DNA of 23,333 nt, taken from NCBI GenBank assembly GCA_036380435.1, contig DASVES010000435.1:1-23333 (forward strand). The letters run 5' to 3'. The notes under the pieces are model-generated. The model saw only the letters and a program-made list of their open reading frames with translations, did not search any database and had not been told where the DNA came from. The stretch is from DASQDT01 sp036380435. GTDB lineage: Bacteria; Acidobacteriota; Blastocatellia; Pyrinomonadales; Pyrinomonadaceae. The position numbers were made by a program, and so were the translations under genes. Positions 14,264-22,849 of the stretch are shown here, one piece after another. Each line of letters opens with the position of its first letter. Position 1 is the first letter of the stretch.

Positions 14264-15235
14264 TTGAGGTATCGTCGTTTCGGGCGCACGGGTTGGGAGG
14301 TCGGCGAGGTCGGCTACGGCATGTGGGGCATGGGAGGTTGGACGGGGTCGGACGACGCGGAGTCGCTGCTCTCGCTCCAGCGCGCCGTCGATCTCGGCTG
14401 CAACTTCTTCGACACCGCCTGGGTCTACGGACAGGGACGCAGCGAAACTCTGCTCGGCGAACTCGTCGGCCGCAACCCGCACAAGCGACTCTACACGGCC
14501 ACCAAAGTTCCCCCGAAGAATCTTGAGTGGCCCAGCCGCCGCCACTTCACGCTCGACGAAACTTTCCCGCCCGCACACATCGAAGAGTACGTCCACAAGA
14601 GTCTGGAGAACGCGCGGCTGGAGAGTTTCGACCTCGTGCAGTTCCACGTGTGGGAAGACGCATGGCTGGACGACGACCGCTGGGCGAAGAAGTTCGACGA
14701 GCTGCGCCGGCGGGGTTTGGTCAAAGCCGTCGGCATCAGCATCAATCGTTGGGAGCCTTGGAACGGCGTGCGCGCCGTGCGTAGCGGGCTGATCGACGCC
14801 GTGCAGGTCATCTACAACGTCTTCGACCAGAACCCGGAGGACGAACTCCTCCCCGCCTGCGTCGAGATGGACGTGGCCGTCATCGCGCGCGTGCCCTTCG
14901 ACGAGGGAACGCTCACGGGCACGCTCACCCGTGAGAGCAAGTGGCCGGAAGGCGACTGGCGCAACACCTACTTCGTGCCTGAGAACCTGAACCAGAGCGT
15001 CGAGCGCGCCGACCGCCTCAAGCCAATCGTCCCCGACGGCACGACGATGCCCGAGATGGCCCTGCGCTTCATCCTCAGCAACCCGGCCGTCAGCACCGTC
15101 ATCCCCGGCATGCGTAAGACCGCCCACGTCGAATCGAACATCGCGGCGAGCGACGCCGGCCCGCTCCCCGCGGAACTGCTCGCGCAGCTTCGCGCACACC
15201 GCTGGGAGCGCAAGCCGACCGAGTGGTCGCACTGA
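14264..15235 (+). CDS. Aldo/keto reductase
   Basis: A 323-residue NAD(P)H-dependent oxidoreductase of the aldo/keto reductase superfamily, (beta/alpha)8 barrel. The catalytic tetrad is visible: Asp50 and Tyr55 (FFDTAWVYGQG), Lys81 (YTATKVPP) and His128 (LVQFHVWED). Further family marks are the RRFGRTGWEVGEVGYG N-terminus, VKAVGISINRWEP, and the cofactor-binding STVIPGMRKTAHVESN near 277-292. The substrate is not predictable. The start is TTG at 14264, with GGGAGGG 5-6 bases upstream; the first ATG is inside the barrel (Met20), so TTG is required to keep the first strand. It is followed by the GH3 gene after ~200 bp. Confidence 0.92.
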   Translation: MRYRRFGRTGWEVGEVGYGMWGMGGWTGSDDAESLLSLQRAVDLGCNFFDTAWVYGQGRSETLLGELVGRNPHKRLYTATKVPPKNLEWPSRRHFTLDETFPPAHIEEYVHKSLENARLESFDLVQFHVWEDAWLDDDRWAKKFDELRRRGLVKAVGISINRWEPWNGVRAVRSGLIDAVQVIYNVFDQNPEDELLPACVEMDVAVIARVPFDEGTLTGTLTRESKWPEGDWRNTYFVPENLNQSVERADRLKPIVPDGTTMPEMALRFILSNPAVSTVIPGMRKTAHVESNIAASDAGPLPAELLAQLRAHRWERKPTEWSH

Positions 15236-15357
15236 CGACGGAAGAATTTCCGCACCCGCCTACACGCAAAAAACTCCGAGCACGCGCCCGCGCGTCTACC
15301 GAAATCCTTCCTGCTTCGTGGGTATCTCACGACGCAGTTAACCGTGTCTAACTTACA

Positions 15358-15387
15358 TTCCGACTCGTGTATGAGTGAGTCTATAAT
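15358..15387 (+). promoter_or_regulatory. Candidate sigma-70 promoter for GH3 gene
   Basis: TATAAT (15382-15387) is a perfect -10 in an AT-richer patch, 51 bp before the GH3 ATG. The best -35 at 18-bp spacing is TTCCGA (15358-15363), which is poor. An independent promoter would separate GH3 from the reductase. Confidence 0.35.
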
Positions 15388-15438
15388 CATCTACACACGC
15401 TCGACGATCACTTAACCCGACGAACCACTCTCGACCTT

Positions 15439-17340
15439 ATGACGAAAAAGTTCACCCGCCGCGAGTTCATCGAGTCTTCCGTCGCCGCCGGCGCCCTCGG
15501 CCTCTCGTTCCTTTCGCCCGCCGCCGCCCAGAGGAGAAGGGGCGCCGGCGCTGGCCGACGCGGGCCGCGCCGGCTCTCTTCCCACGACCGAGAAGTCCGG
15601 CGGATGCTCTCGCAGATGACTCTGGAGGAGAAGGTCGGGCAGATGGTTCAGGCCGAGATCACCGGCCTCAAGGACGAGCGCGATGTGGAGCGTTACTTCC
15701 TCGGCTCACTCCTCAGCGGCGGCAACGGCGACCCGAAGACCGGCAACAGCCTCAAGGACTGGACGGACATGTACGACTCCTACCAGTCGCGCGCGCTCAA
15801 GACGCGCCTCGCCATCCCGCTGGTCTACGGCGTCGATGCCGTGCACGGCCACAACAACGTCCTCGGCGCGACTGTGTTCCCGCACAACGTCGGCCTCGGC
15901 TGCACGCGCAGCCCCAGCCTCGTCGAGCGCGCCTCGCGCATCACCTCAATCGAAGTCCGCGCCACGGGCATCAACTGGACGTTCGCCCCCTGCGTCGCCG
16001 TCCCGCGCGACGAGCGCTGGGGCCGCACCTATGAAGGCTTCGGCGAGACGCCCGAACTCGCACGCACGCTGGGCGAGGCCGCCGTCCGAGGGCTTCAGGG
16101 CGACGACCTCGCCGACCCGCTGAGCATCCTGGCCTGCGCCAAGCACTACGCGGGCGACGGCGGCACCACGTGGGGGACAGGGCTGCCGCGGCCCGATACC
16201 AAAGAGCGTTGGGGGCTGGATCAGGGCGACACGCGGCTGAGCGAAAGTGAGTTGCGAGAAATTCACATGCAGGGCTACGTCACGGCCATCAGGGCAGGCG
16301 TCGGTTCGATCATGCCCTCCTACAACAGTTGGAATGGGGTGAGGTGTTCGGGCAGTCGCCGTCTGATGACTGAGATTCTGAAAGAGGAGATGGGCTTCGA
16401 GGGCTTCCTGATTTCCGACTACAACGCCATCGACGCGCTGCCCGGTGATTACAAGAGCCAGATCGAGCAGTCCACGAACGCCGGGATGGATATGTTCATG
16501 GTGCCTGACAAGTACCGGGAGCTGTACGCGCTGCTGCTGGAGCTGGCGAAGGAGCGGAGGGTGAGCGAGTCGCGAGTGGACGACGCCGTGACGCGAATCC
16601 TGCGGGTCAAGTTCGCGATGGGACTGATGGACAAGGGCCGGTCGCCGCTGGCCGACAGAAGTCTACATCGGAGCTTCGGCTCGGCCGCGCACCGCAAGGT
16701 GGCCCGCGAGTGCGTGAGCGCGTCGCTGGTGCTGCTCAAGAACGAGCGGCGGGCGCTACCGCTGTCGAAGCGTCTGGCGCGCATCCACGTCGGGGGGAAG
16801 AGCGCTGACGACATCGGCAATCAGTGCGGCGGCTGGACGATCAGTTGGCAGGGGAAGAGCGGGGAGGTGACGCCGGGCGGCACGACCATCCTCAAAGCCA
16901 TTCAGAACACCGTCTCAAGAAGGACTAAGGTGACTCACTCCGCGGACGGCAGCGGCGCCGAGGGGGCCGACGTAGGGATAGTCGTCATCGGCGAGACGCC
17001 CTACGCCGAGATGGTCGGCGACCGGGAAAACCTGACGCTCGCGGCCGAAGACGTGGCGGCCGTGCGTAACATGAAGCGAGCGGGAATCCCCGTCGTCGCC
17101 GTGCTGCTCTCTGGACGGCCGATGATCATCGAACAGGCGCTCGGCGAATGCGACGCGTTCGTTGCTGCGTGGCTGCCGGGGACGGAAGGGCAGGGCGTGG
17201 CCGACGTGCTCTTTGGCGACTATCGCCCGACGGGAAAACTGTCGTTCACCTGGCCGCGCTCGATGGCGCAAATCCCCATCAACGCCGGAGACCGCCGCTC
17301 CGACCCACTCTTCAGATACGGGTTCGGCCTGACGTTTTGA
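15439..17340 (+). CDS. Tat-exported glycoside hydrolase family 3 (beta-glucosidase / exo-glucanase type)
   Basis: A 633-residue enzyme. The N-terminus carries a twin-arginine signal (FTRREFIESS, then GALGLSFLSPAAAQ). The GH3 N-domain follows: TLEEKVGQMVQAE, YGVDAVHGHNNV, FAPCVAVPRDERWGRTYEGFGE, AKHYAGDGGTTWGTG, and nucleophile motif LISDYNAID with Asp327. The C-domain has SLVLLKNERRALPL, GETPYAEMVGDRENL (Glu524 is the likely acid/base), LLSGRP, PGTEGQGVADVLFGDYRPTGKLSFTWP and the terminal FRYGFGLTF. The KHYxGDGGT and GExPYAE motifs resemble the plant exo-glucanase/bacterial beta-glucosidase branch, so it probably removes terminal beta-glucosyl units in the periplasm. SDY replaces the commoner SDW. 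It is complete, with no FnIII domain. Confidence 0.93.
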   Translation: MTKKFTRREFIESSVAAGALGLSFLSPAAAQRRRGAGAGRRGPRRLSSHDREVRRMLSQMTLEEKVGQMVQAEITGLKDERDVERYFLGSLLSGGNGDPKTGNSLKDWTDMYDSYQSRALKTRLAIPLVYGVDAVHGHNNVLGATVFPHNVGLGCTRSPSLVERASRITSIEVRATGINWTFAPCVAVPRDERWGRTYEGFGETPELARTLGEAAVRGLQGDDLADPLSILACAKHYAGDGGTTWGTGLPRPDTKERWGLDQGDTRLSESELREIHMQGYVTAIRAGVGSIMPSYNSWNGVRCSGSRRLMTEILKEEMGFEGFLISDYNAIDALPGDYKSQIEQSTNAGMDMFMVPDKYRELYALLLELAKERRVSESRVDDAVTRILRVKFAMGLMDKGRSPLADRSLHRSFGSAAHRKVARECVSASLVLLKNERRALPLSKRLARIHVGGKSADDIGNQCGGWTISWQGKSGEVTPGGTTILKAIQNTVSRRTKVTHSADGSGAEGADVGIVVIGETPYAEMVGDRENLTLAAEDVAAVRNMKRAGIPVVAVLLSGRPMIIEQALGECDAFVAAWLPGTEGQGVADVLFGDYRPTGKLSFTWPRSMAQIPINAGDRRSDPLFRYGFGLTF

Positions 17341-17352
17341 GGGATGAGGGCG

Positions 17353-17420
17353 GAGGGATGAGGGATGAAGAGGAACTGCTCAACTTGAGCCTTCTCCTTC
17401 ATCCCTCACCCTTCATCCCT
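17353..17420. terminator. Imperfect inverted repeat of GGGATGA units, likely bidirectional terminator
   Basis: Between the convergent GH3 gene and the minus-strand regulator-like gene. TGAGGGATGAAG (17359-17370) pairs perfectly with CTTCATCCCTCA (17397-17408), with flanking GGAGGGA/TCATCCCT units extending the pairing imperfectly. Each arm is itself a short tandem array of GGGATGA. There is no long T run, so terminator function is inferred from position and structure; it could equally be a copy of an interspersed intergenic repeat. Confidence 0.6.
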
Positions 17421-17424
17421 GTCT

Positions 17425-18798
17425 TTACAGCGGGCGCACTGAGAGGAGCTTGATCGTGGTGGGCGTGCCGTTCTCGACCCCGACCTTGAGGAGCGCCTGA
17501 TAGTACTTCGGCGGCCCGCCTCCGGGCGCGCCGAGTTGGCGCAGGCGCTGGCCGAGGAGGTCGAGGTGGTTGCGAGTGGTGACGAACTCGGCCGCCGCCT
17601 CCGTCCCCTCGCTGAAGATGCCCGCCAGCGTCATCACCGCGTGCTCGCCCGAGACGTTCGGCTTGACGGTGATGAGCGCGTAATCGACCACCATCTCGCC
17701 CGTCTCCGGGTGGAACTCCGGCTTGTAGACGCGCTCCTCCCCGGCGAGCGGCTCGCGGTTCTCGATGGTCGCCGAGAAGGTGTAGGCGAAGTTCTCGTTC
17801 AGGGGCAGACGGCGCGACCACTCGTTGACGTAGATGCTGCCGAGCAGGACGACGTTGCGGTACTTGAGGTCGGCGGCGTTGACGTGGCGGCTCTGCCTGA
17901 GCAGGACGCCCTTGCCCGCGTTGCGGAAGAGGTCTGTGAGGCGGTAGAGGCCGATGGCCTCGCCCATGCCCGTGTACATGCCTAACGAGGGGATGAGCCG
18001 CGGCGACTCGCCGCCCGTCCACTGTCCCTTGAACTCGGGCGCGGCCGAGAGCGTGCGCGTCTGTTCAGAGTTGAGAGTGATGGCGCGCTCGATGAGCGAC
18101 CGCGGATCGGCCTCGTTCACGAAGCGGTAGACGGTCGGGTTGCTCAGGACGAGCAGCGGCGGCTCCGGGTCGTCGAGGAACGGCCCCCAGACGGCCTTGA
18201 ACTCTTCGGTGTTAAGCGAGGGGTCGGCGACTACTGTCTGCCGCCGCAACTCCCGGTTCGAGAAGTAGAGCGCCAGCACGGCGGCGCCGAGCGTGACGAT
18301 GATCGCGCCCAGCAGCAGAGAAGACGCCATGCCGCCGCGGCGGCGCGCGTGCGTCATCTCGTCGTGTGCATTACCGTTCGCGGTATCCGTCGCCGCGTGA
18401 CCGTTGGGGCCGGTCGCGTGCGCCGCAGCGTGCGCGTTGAAAGCGGCGTCGGGCACGGACTCGGGTTGGGCGCTGTTGAAGACGGGGTGGTAGTGGCCCT
18501 TGGGGAGGTCGATGACGAGGGGGTCGCCTTTCCCCTCGGTCGAATAATACTCCTGAAGCTTCGTTCGCAGTCTCCCAGCCTGGACGCGCACCACGGAGTC
18601 GATGCGCGGGTCGTAGTCGCTGTTGCGGCCGAAGACCTCCGTGGCGATGATATATTCTTTGAGCTGTGTCTCGCGGCCGTCTACAGTCTGCTCCACGACA
18701 AAACGGAGGAAGGCCTTGAGGCTCTCCGAGTTTTGCAGCGTGCGGCTATGGAGAACTCGCTCCAACTGCTCCAGCTTTTGTTCCTTACCAAATTCCAT
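17425..18798 (-). CDS. Single-TM protein with N-terminal regulator-like helical domain
   Basis: A 457-residue protein. Residues 1-~108 form a domain seen in acidobacterial regulator-like proteins (LQNSESLKAFLRFVVEQTVD, then LKEYIIATEVFGRNSDYDPR, DSVVRVQAGRLRTKLQEYY and LPKGHYHPVF); this family attribution is from memory, and a DNA-binding role is plausible but unproven. After an Ala/His/Asn-rich linker comes one TM segment (~157-179, SSLLLGAIIVTLGAAVLALYF), then an extracytoplasmic alpha/beta domain (~190-457) with no enzyme motif I recognise. The layout resembles CadC/ToxR-type one-component sensors. It is divergent from the TonB receptor, suggesting local regulation. No strong Shine-Dalgarno sequence precedes the ATG at 18798. 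Confidence 0.75.
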   Translation of the reverse strand: MEFGKEQKLEQLERVLHSRTLQNSESLKAFLRFVVEQTVDGRETQLKEYIIATEVFGRNSDYDPRIDSVVRVQAGRLRTKLQEYYSTEGKGDPLVIDLPKGHYHPVFNSAQPESVPDAAFNAHAAAHATGPNGHAATDTANGNAHDEMTHARRRGGMASSLLLGAIIVTLGAAVLALYFSNRELRRQTVVADPSLNTEEFKAVWGPFLDDPEPPLLVLSNPTVYRFVNEADPRSLIERAITLNSEQTRTLSAAPEFKGQWTGGESPRLIPSLGMYTGMGEAIGLYRLTDLFRNAGKGVLLRQSRHVNAADLKYRNVVLLGSIYVNEWSRRLPLNENFAYTFSATIENREPLAGEERVYKPEFHPETGEMVVDYALITVKPNVSGEHAVMTLAGIFSEGTEAAAEFVTTRNHLDLLGQRLRQLGAPGGGPPKYYQALLKVGVENGTPTTIKLLSVRPL

Positions 18799-19043
18799 AG
18801 ATCAAGGTCACAACCTGAGAGTCCACGACCGGATGTTGAAGATGGGACGACGCTAGTGTCACCCCGGAGAAGGTTCGATTTGACAACGGTTGTTCGGTGC
18901 CCCAACTAATGGCTGGCAGGTGCCGGGTCTCGGCCGTTTCGGATTATAAGCCCGTGACCATCTTTTCAACAACCGGGCGGGAGGCCGCAAGACTCGCCCG
19001 CCGCCGGCACACGGGACGAAGGAAAACACTCGATTATTCGCGA

Positions 19044-19070
19044 TGTAACGAGTTACACGGCCGATGTAAC
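19044..19070. promoter_or_regulatory. TGTAAC palindrome plus half-site, 21-bp period
   Basis: TGTAACGAGTTACA (19044-19057) is a perfect 6+2+6 inverted repeat. A second TGTAAC, inside the repeated decamer CGATGTAACG, lies at 19065-19070, exactly 21 bp on, placing both on one DNA face. This looks like a dimer site with an adjacent half-site. Confidence 0.5.
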
Positions 19071-19114
19071 GCGTGCGTTCCTCATCTGTATGTGGGCTGA
19101 ACTCGTGTGTCTTA

Positions 19115-19127
19115 CCGTATCATACGG
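19115..19127. promoter_or_regulatory. CCGTATCATACGG palindrome, candidate operator
   Basis: A perfect 6+1+6 inverted repeat located 30 bp upstream of a TATAAA (19157-19162) that could serve as the receptor's -10. No good -35 is visible, which would fit an activated promoter. The regulator is unknown. Confidence 0.4.
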
Positions 19128-19385
19128 ATGGTAACTTTTATGATGTTAATTGTGGGTATAAAGTGTACTTAAGTCCTAGTCTGCCCGGTATCAGCCGGGC
19201 GTTGAGCTTATCAATCGATTGCCGCGGTGACAATGGCCCTTTCACTTCGAAGGGCGTGCGAGGCCGACAAAGCCCGAATCTGCGGTCAGCGTTTAAGATT
19301 TCAGACTCGAATACTTCGCAGGATTGACCGGCGCGGAAGTGCCGCACGCGGGCGCGGCCGCCACACGTTACAGGAGAGCCAAACC

Positions 19386-22300
19386 ATGAAAAAGAAGCTC
19401 GGTCTTCACGCAATGCTGTTCCTGCTGATGATGGGATTGTTGGGCGGCGTCGTGAGCGCCCAGACGAGCACCGTCGGAAGCATCAGCGGCACCGTGCGCG
19501 ACCCGCAGGGCGCCGCCGTCCCCAACGCCGAGGTCATCATTCTCGAAGAGACGACGGGGCAGACGCGCACAGCCAAGACCGACGACGATGGCTCCTACTC
19601 GGCCCAGAGTCTCCCCGTGGGCCGCTACAGCGTGAGCGTCGCTCCGCAGGGATTCAAGAAGACGGTCGCCACAGGGATCGAGGTGCACGTCAGCGATCAG
19701 GTGGTGGTCGATATCAATCTCGAAGTCGGGCAGGTCAGCGAGACGGTGACGGTGACCGGCGCGGCGCAGCTCGTCGAGACGGAGAGCGGGCGCGTCAGCA
19801 GCCTCGTCACGGAGAAGCAGGTCACGGAGCTGCCGCTCAACGGACGCAACTACGCGGCGCTGGTGACGCTGGTGCCGGGCCTGTCGGCTCCGAACGAGGG
19901 CGGCGCCTTCGGCACCCGCGGCACCGGGCTTGACTCGCACGTGGACGTGTCTGTGAACGGCAACCAGTCGAACGCGAACATGTGGACGGTGGACGGCGTC
20001 AACAACATGGATGTCGGCTCGAACGCCACGCTGCTCGTCTTCCCGTCCATCGACTCCATCGCCGAGTTCCGCGTCGAGCGCAATAGCTTCAGCGCCGAGT
20101 ATGGACAGGCGCAGGGGGCCGTCATCAACCTCGTCACGAAGGGCGGCGGCAACGAGTTCCACGGCTCGCTCTTCGAGTTCTTCCGCAACGACAAGCTCAA
20201 CGCCAACGACTGGTTCTCGAACCGCGCGGGCAACTTCGGCCCGAACGACCCTGCCGGCGAGGCCGGGGCACCGCGCATCCCGCGCGCGCCGCTGCGCTAC
20301 AACAACTTCGGCGGCAACTTCAACGGCCCCATCGTCAAGGATCGGGTCTTCTTCTTCTGGTCGGAGGAGTGGCGCAAGGAGCGGCGCGGCACGGGGCCGC
20401 TTACCGCCCGCGTCCCCACCGCGCAGGAGAGAGTGGGAGACTTCAGCGGCCCCATCCGTACCGGCCCGATACCGAATGACCCGCTCACCGGTCTGCCGTT
20501 TCCCGGCAACCGCATCCCGGCGAACCGTCTGAGTCCCGCGGGCCTCGCGCTGATGAACATCTTCCCGCTCCCCAACAACCCGGCCGACCCGACCGGAACC
20601 AACTGGATTTCGACGCCGCTCCAGCCCGTGGACACGCGCCAGGACCTCATTCGCGGCGACATCACCATCACCGACAAGATGAACATGATGGTGCGCTACA
20701 TCAACGAGAACTGGGTTCACGGGCAGGCGGCGGGCAACTTCTGGGGCGACACCCCGTTCCCGACGCTCTCCTCGGACTGGGAGCAGCCCAGCCACAGCTT
20801 CGCCATCAAGCTGACGAACACGCTGAGCTCGACCGCCGTCAACGAGTTCCAGTTCTCGAAGGCGGGCAACGACATCTTCGTCTCGACCAACCCGGCCAGC
20901 ACGGCTCTCAACGAGAGCATCGCCTCCGTGTTCCCCACCGTCTTCCCGCGCGTCGAGGGCACGGGCTTCCCGACCGTCGGCTGGGGCGATGGCGGCTACG
21001 GGAACCTCTGGCATCAAGCGCCGTGGGAGAACCATCAAGACCTCTTCATCTGGAAGGACGACTTCTCCAAAGTCATCGGCTCACACAACACCAAGTTCGG
21101 CGTCCTCTTCAGCCACAACAAGAAGGACGAGCAGCCGAACGGCGGCAGCGGCCTCTACACCATCCAGTCGTTCGGCGCGCGCACGGGCAACGCTATCGCC
21201 GAGTTGCTCGTCAGAGACCTGCCGCTCGTCGAGTACACCGAGTTCGAGCGGCAGGACATGACGCTCGGCCGCTGGAAAGACTTTGAATTTTACGGGACCG
21301 ACACCTGGAAGGCGCGACGCAACCTGACGTTCACGTTGGGTCTGCGCTACTCGATGTTCCCGCCGGCCTACGCCGACGACGACCGCATCACCAACTGGAT
21401 ACCCGAGCGCTACAACGGCGTCAACATAAACACCGGCTTCGTCCGCGCCGATGAGGCCGACGCGGCCGGGCTGCCCCGCGCGCTCGTCAACACCTACAAG
21501 GGCGGCCTCCAGCCGCGCGTCGGTCTCGCGTGGGACATCAAGGGCGACGGCAAGACCGCGCTCCGCCTCGGCTTCGGCCGCTACATCAGCCGCTCGAACG
21601 TCATCGCGTCGCTGCTGCGGATGTCCAACAATCCGCCTTGGAACAGGGTGGTCGATTCGGGCTGGAACCCGGGGGCGCTCACCCTCGCCGACTGCCCGAC
21701 CTGCCGCAGCCTCGACACCATCAACCCAGCGCTGGCAAACGCCGCGGTTGGCGTCGGCGGCGTCAACTCCGTCGATCCGAACTTCAAGCCGCCCGAGAGC
21801 TGGCAGTGGAACCTGACCGTCTCCCACGAGGTCATGAAGAACACCGTCGCCGAGGTCTCCTACGTCGGCAACCACGGCCTCCATCTCTGGCGGCTCATCA
21901 ACGGCAGTTACAATCAGGTGCTGCCGCAGTTCCGCACGCTGGTCGCGAACGGCGCCGACGCGAACCTGTATCGACGCTTCGGCTTCACCAACGGCGTCAC
22001 GCGCGACGAGTCAACGGGCGACTCCAACTACCACGCACTTCAGGTCTGGATCGACCGGCGCTTCTCTAACAATCTCGCCTTCCAGACCGCCTACACGTGG
22101 TCGCACGCCATCAGCAACGTGCCCACCCAGTCGTACATCAGTCAGACGACCGATGTCTTCAACTACGACCTCGACCGGGGCGACTCCGACCTCGACCGCC
22201 GGCACTCCCTCGTCTTCAACGCCGTCTACGCCCTGCCAAGGTTCCAACGCTGGGGCCGTCTGGCGAGCAGCATCCTCGGCGACTGGCAGCTCAACACCAT

Positions 22301-22748
22301 CGCCTCCTTCTACTCGGGGACGCCGCTCAACATCTTCTCCGGCAGAGACACGGCCGGTCTCGGCGGCGCCGGCAGCCTGCGCCCCAATCTCGTCCCCGGC
22401 GTAGACGTCTACGCCAACGGCAGCGATCCGCTCCAGATCCTCAACCCGGCGGCCTTCGCCTTCCCCGCGCCGGGGCAGTTCGGCTCACTCGGGCGCGGCT
22501 CCATCCGCGGGCCGGGCATCAAGAACGTTGACTTCTCGATGGCGAAGAACTGGAAGATACAGGAGCGATTCGGTATTCAGTTCCGCGCCGAGATGTTCAA
22601 TGTCTTCAACACCGTCAACTTCCGCGCGCACAACTTGAGCGTCGCCGGCGGCGGCATCGAGAACAACCTCAGCAACGGAGGCTTCGGCCGGGCCAACTCC
22701 ACACGCGGCGCGCGCGAAATTCAGTTCGGTTTGAAATTCAACTTCTGA
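19386..22748 (+). CDS. Oar-like TonB-dependent outer-membrane receptor
   Basis: A 1120-residue outer-membrane protein. The signal peptide (MKKKLGLHAMLFLLMMGLLG, cleavage after VSA at ~25) is followed by a carboxypeptidase-regulatory-like domain (~30-113, ISGTVRDPQGAAVPNAEV ... DDDGSYSAQSLPVGRYSV), a TonB-box-like ETVTVTG (~120-125), a plug domain (~130-250, LPLNGRNYAALVTLVPG, VDGVNNMDVGSNATL, FSAEYGQAQGAVINLVTKGG) and a long beta-barrel ending in QFGLKFNF with a terminal Phe. This matches the expanded acidobacterial/myxobacterial Oar family, which is thought to import large organic substrates or act in surface functions; the substrate is not predictable. The ATG at 19386 is set by the AGGAG site and signal peptide. 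Upstream regulatory palindromes and a 3' hairpin terminator suggest a monocistronic unit. Minus-strand ORFs inside are shadows. Confidence 0.93.
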   Translation: MKKKLGLHAMLFLLMMGLLGGVVSAQTSTVGSISGTVRDPQGAAVPNAEVIILEETTGQTRTAKTDDDGSYSAQSLPVGRYSVSVAPQGFKKTVATGIEVHVSDQVVVDINLEVGQVSETVTVTGAAQLVETESGRVSSLVTEKQVTELPLNGRNYAALVTLVPGLSAPNEGGAFGTRGTGLDSHVDVSVNGNQSNANMWTVDGVNNMDVGSNATLLVFPSIDSIAEFRVERNSFSAEYGQAQGAVINLVTKGGGNEFHGSLFEFFRNDKLNANDWFSNRAGNFGPNDPAGEAGAPRIPRAPLRYNNFGGNFNGPIVKDRVFFFWSEEWRKERRGTGPLTARVPTAQERVGDFSGPIRTGPIPNDPLTGLPFPGNRIPANRLSPAGLALMNIFPLPNNPADPTGTNWISTPLQPVDTRQDLIRGDITITDKMNMMVRYINENWVHGQAAGNFWGDTPFPTLSSDWEQPSHSFAIKLTNTLSSTAVNEFQFSKAGNDIFVSTNPASTALNESIASVFPTVFPRVEGTGFPTVGWGDGGYGNLWHQAPWENHQDLFIWKDDFSKVIGSHNTKFGVLFSHNKKDEQPNGGSGLYTIQSFGARTGNAIAELLVRDLPLVEYTEFERQDMTLGRWKDFEFYGTDTWKARRNLTFTLGLRYSMFPPAYADDDRITNWIPERYNGVNINTGFVRADEADAAGLPRALVNTYKGGLQPRVGLAWDIKGDGKTALRLGFGRYISRSNVIASLLRMSNNPPWNRVVDSGWNPGALTLADCPTCRSLDTINPALANAAVGVGGVNSVDPNFKPPESWQWNLTVSHEVMKNTVAEVSYVGNHGLHLWRLINGSYNQVLPQFRTLVANGADANLYRRFGFTNGVTRDESTGDSNYHALQVWIDRRFSNNLAFQTAYTWSHAISNVPTQSYISQTTDVFNYDLDRGDSDLDRRHSLVFNAVYALPRFQRWGRLASSILGDWQLNTIASFYSGTPLNIFSGRDTAGLGGAGSLRPNLVPGVDVYANGSDPLQILNPAAFAFPAPGQFGSLGRGSIRGPGIKNVDFSMAKNWKIQERFGIQFRAEMFNVFNTVNFRAHNLSVAGGGIENNLSNGGFGRANSTRGAREIQFGLKFNF

Positions 22749-22772
22749 TATAGTTCGGCAAGGCCGAGACGC

Positions 22773-22810
22773 GGACGGAGGGCTGAAGGATTAACTTCAG
22801 CCCTCCGTCC
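22773..22810 (+). terminator. Strong hairpin terminator after the TonB receptor
   Basis: A perfect 16-bp stem, GGACGGAGGGCTGAAG (22773-22788) and CTTCAGCCCTCCGTCC (22795-22810), with the 6-nt loop GATTAA. An outer TCGGCAA/TTGCCGA pairing may extend it. Only a short TCTTT follows, so termination may be partial. Confidence 0.75.
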
Positions 22811-22849
22811 GGGTCTTTGCCGAGTCCACCCCAAGCAGTCAAGGTAGCA

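Larger units (their letters stand above)
18799..19385. other. 587-bp divergent regulatory region upstream of the TonB receptor
   Basis: There is no convincing gene. The receptor frame is open back to 19227, but those 53 codons lack a signal peptide and the true start at 19386 has AGGAG before it. Features are a short 5+1+5 palindrome ACAACGGTTGT (18883-18893) next to a TTGACA, a TGTAAC repeat pair (19044-19070), CCGTATCATACGG (19115-19127), an AT-rich patch with TATAAA (19157-19162), and a small GC hairpin (19183-19200). Confidence 0.6.

Noticed and set aside
14228..15232. 334-codon minus-strand ORF over the aldo/keto reductase
   Set aside because: The plus strand shows the full catalytic tetrad; the antisense protein has no family signature.
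19227..19385. 53-codon upstream extension of the TonB receptor
   Set aside because: It would bury the signal peptide internally; AGGAG precedes the ATG at 19386.
19368..21038. 556-codon minus-strand ORF inside the TonB receptor
   Set aside because: Composition artefact; the plus-strand protein is a full-length receptor.
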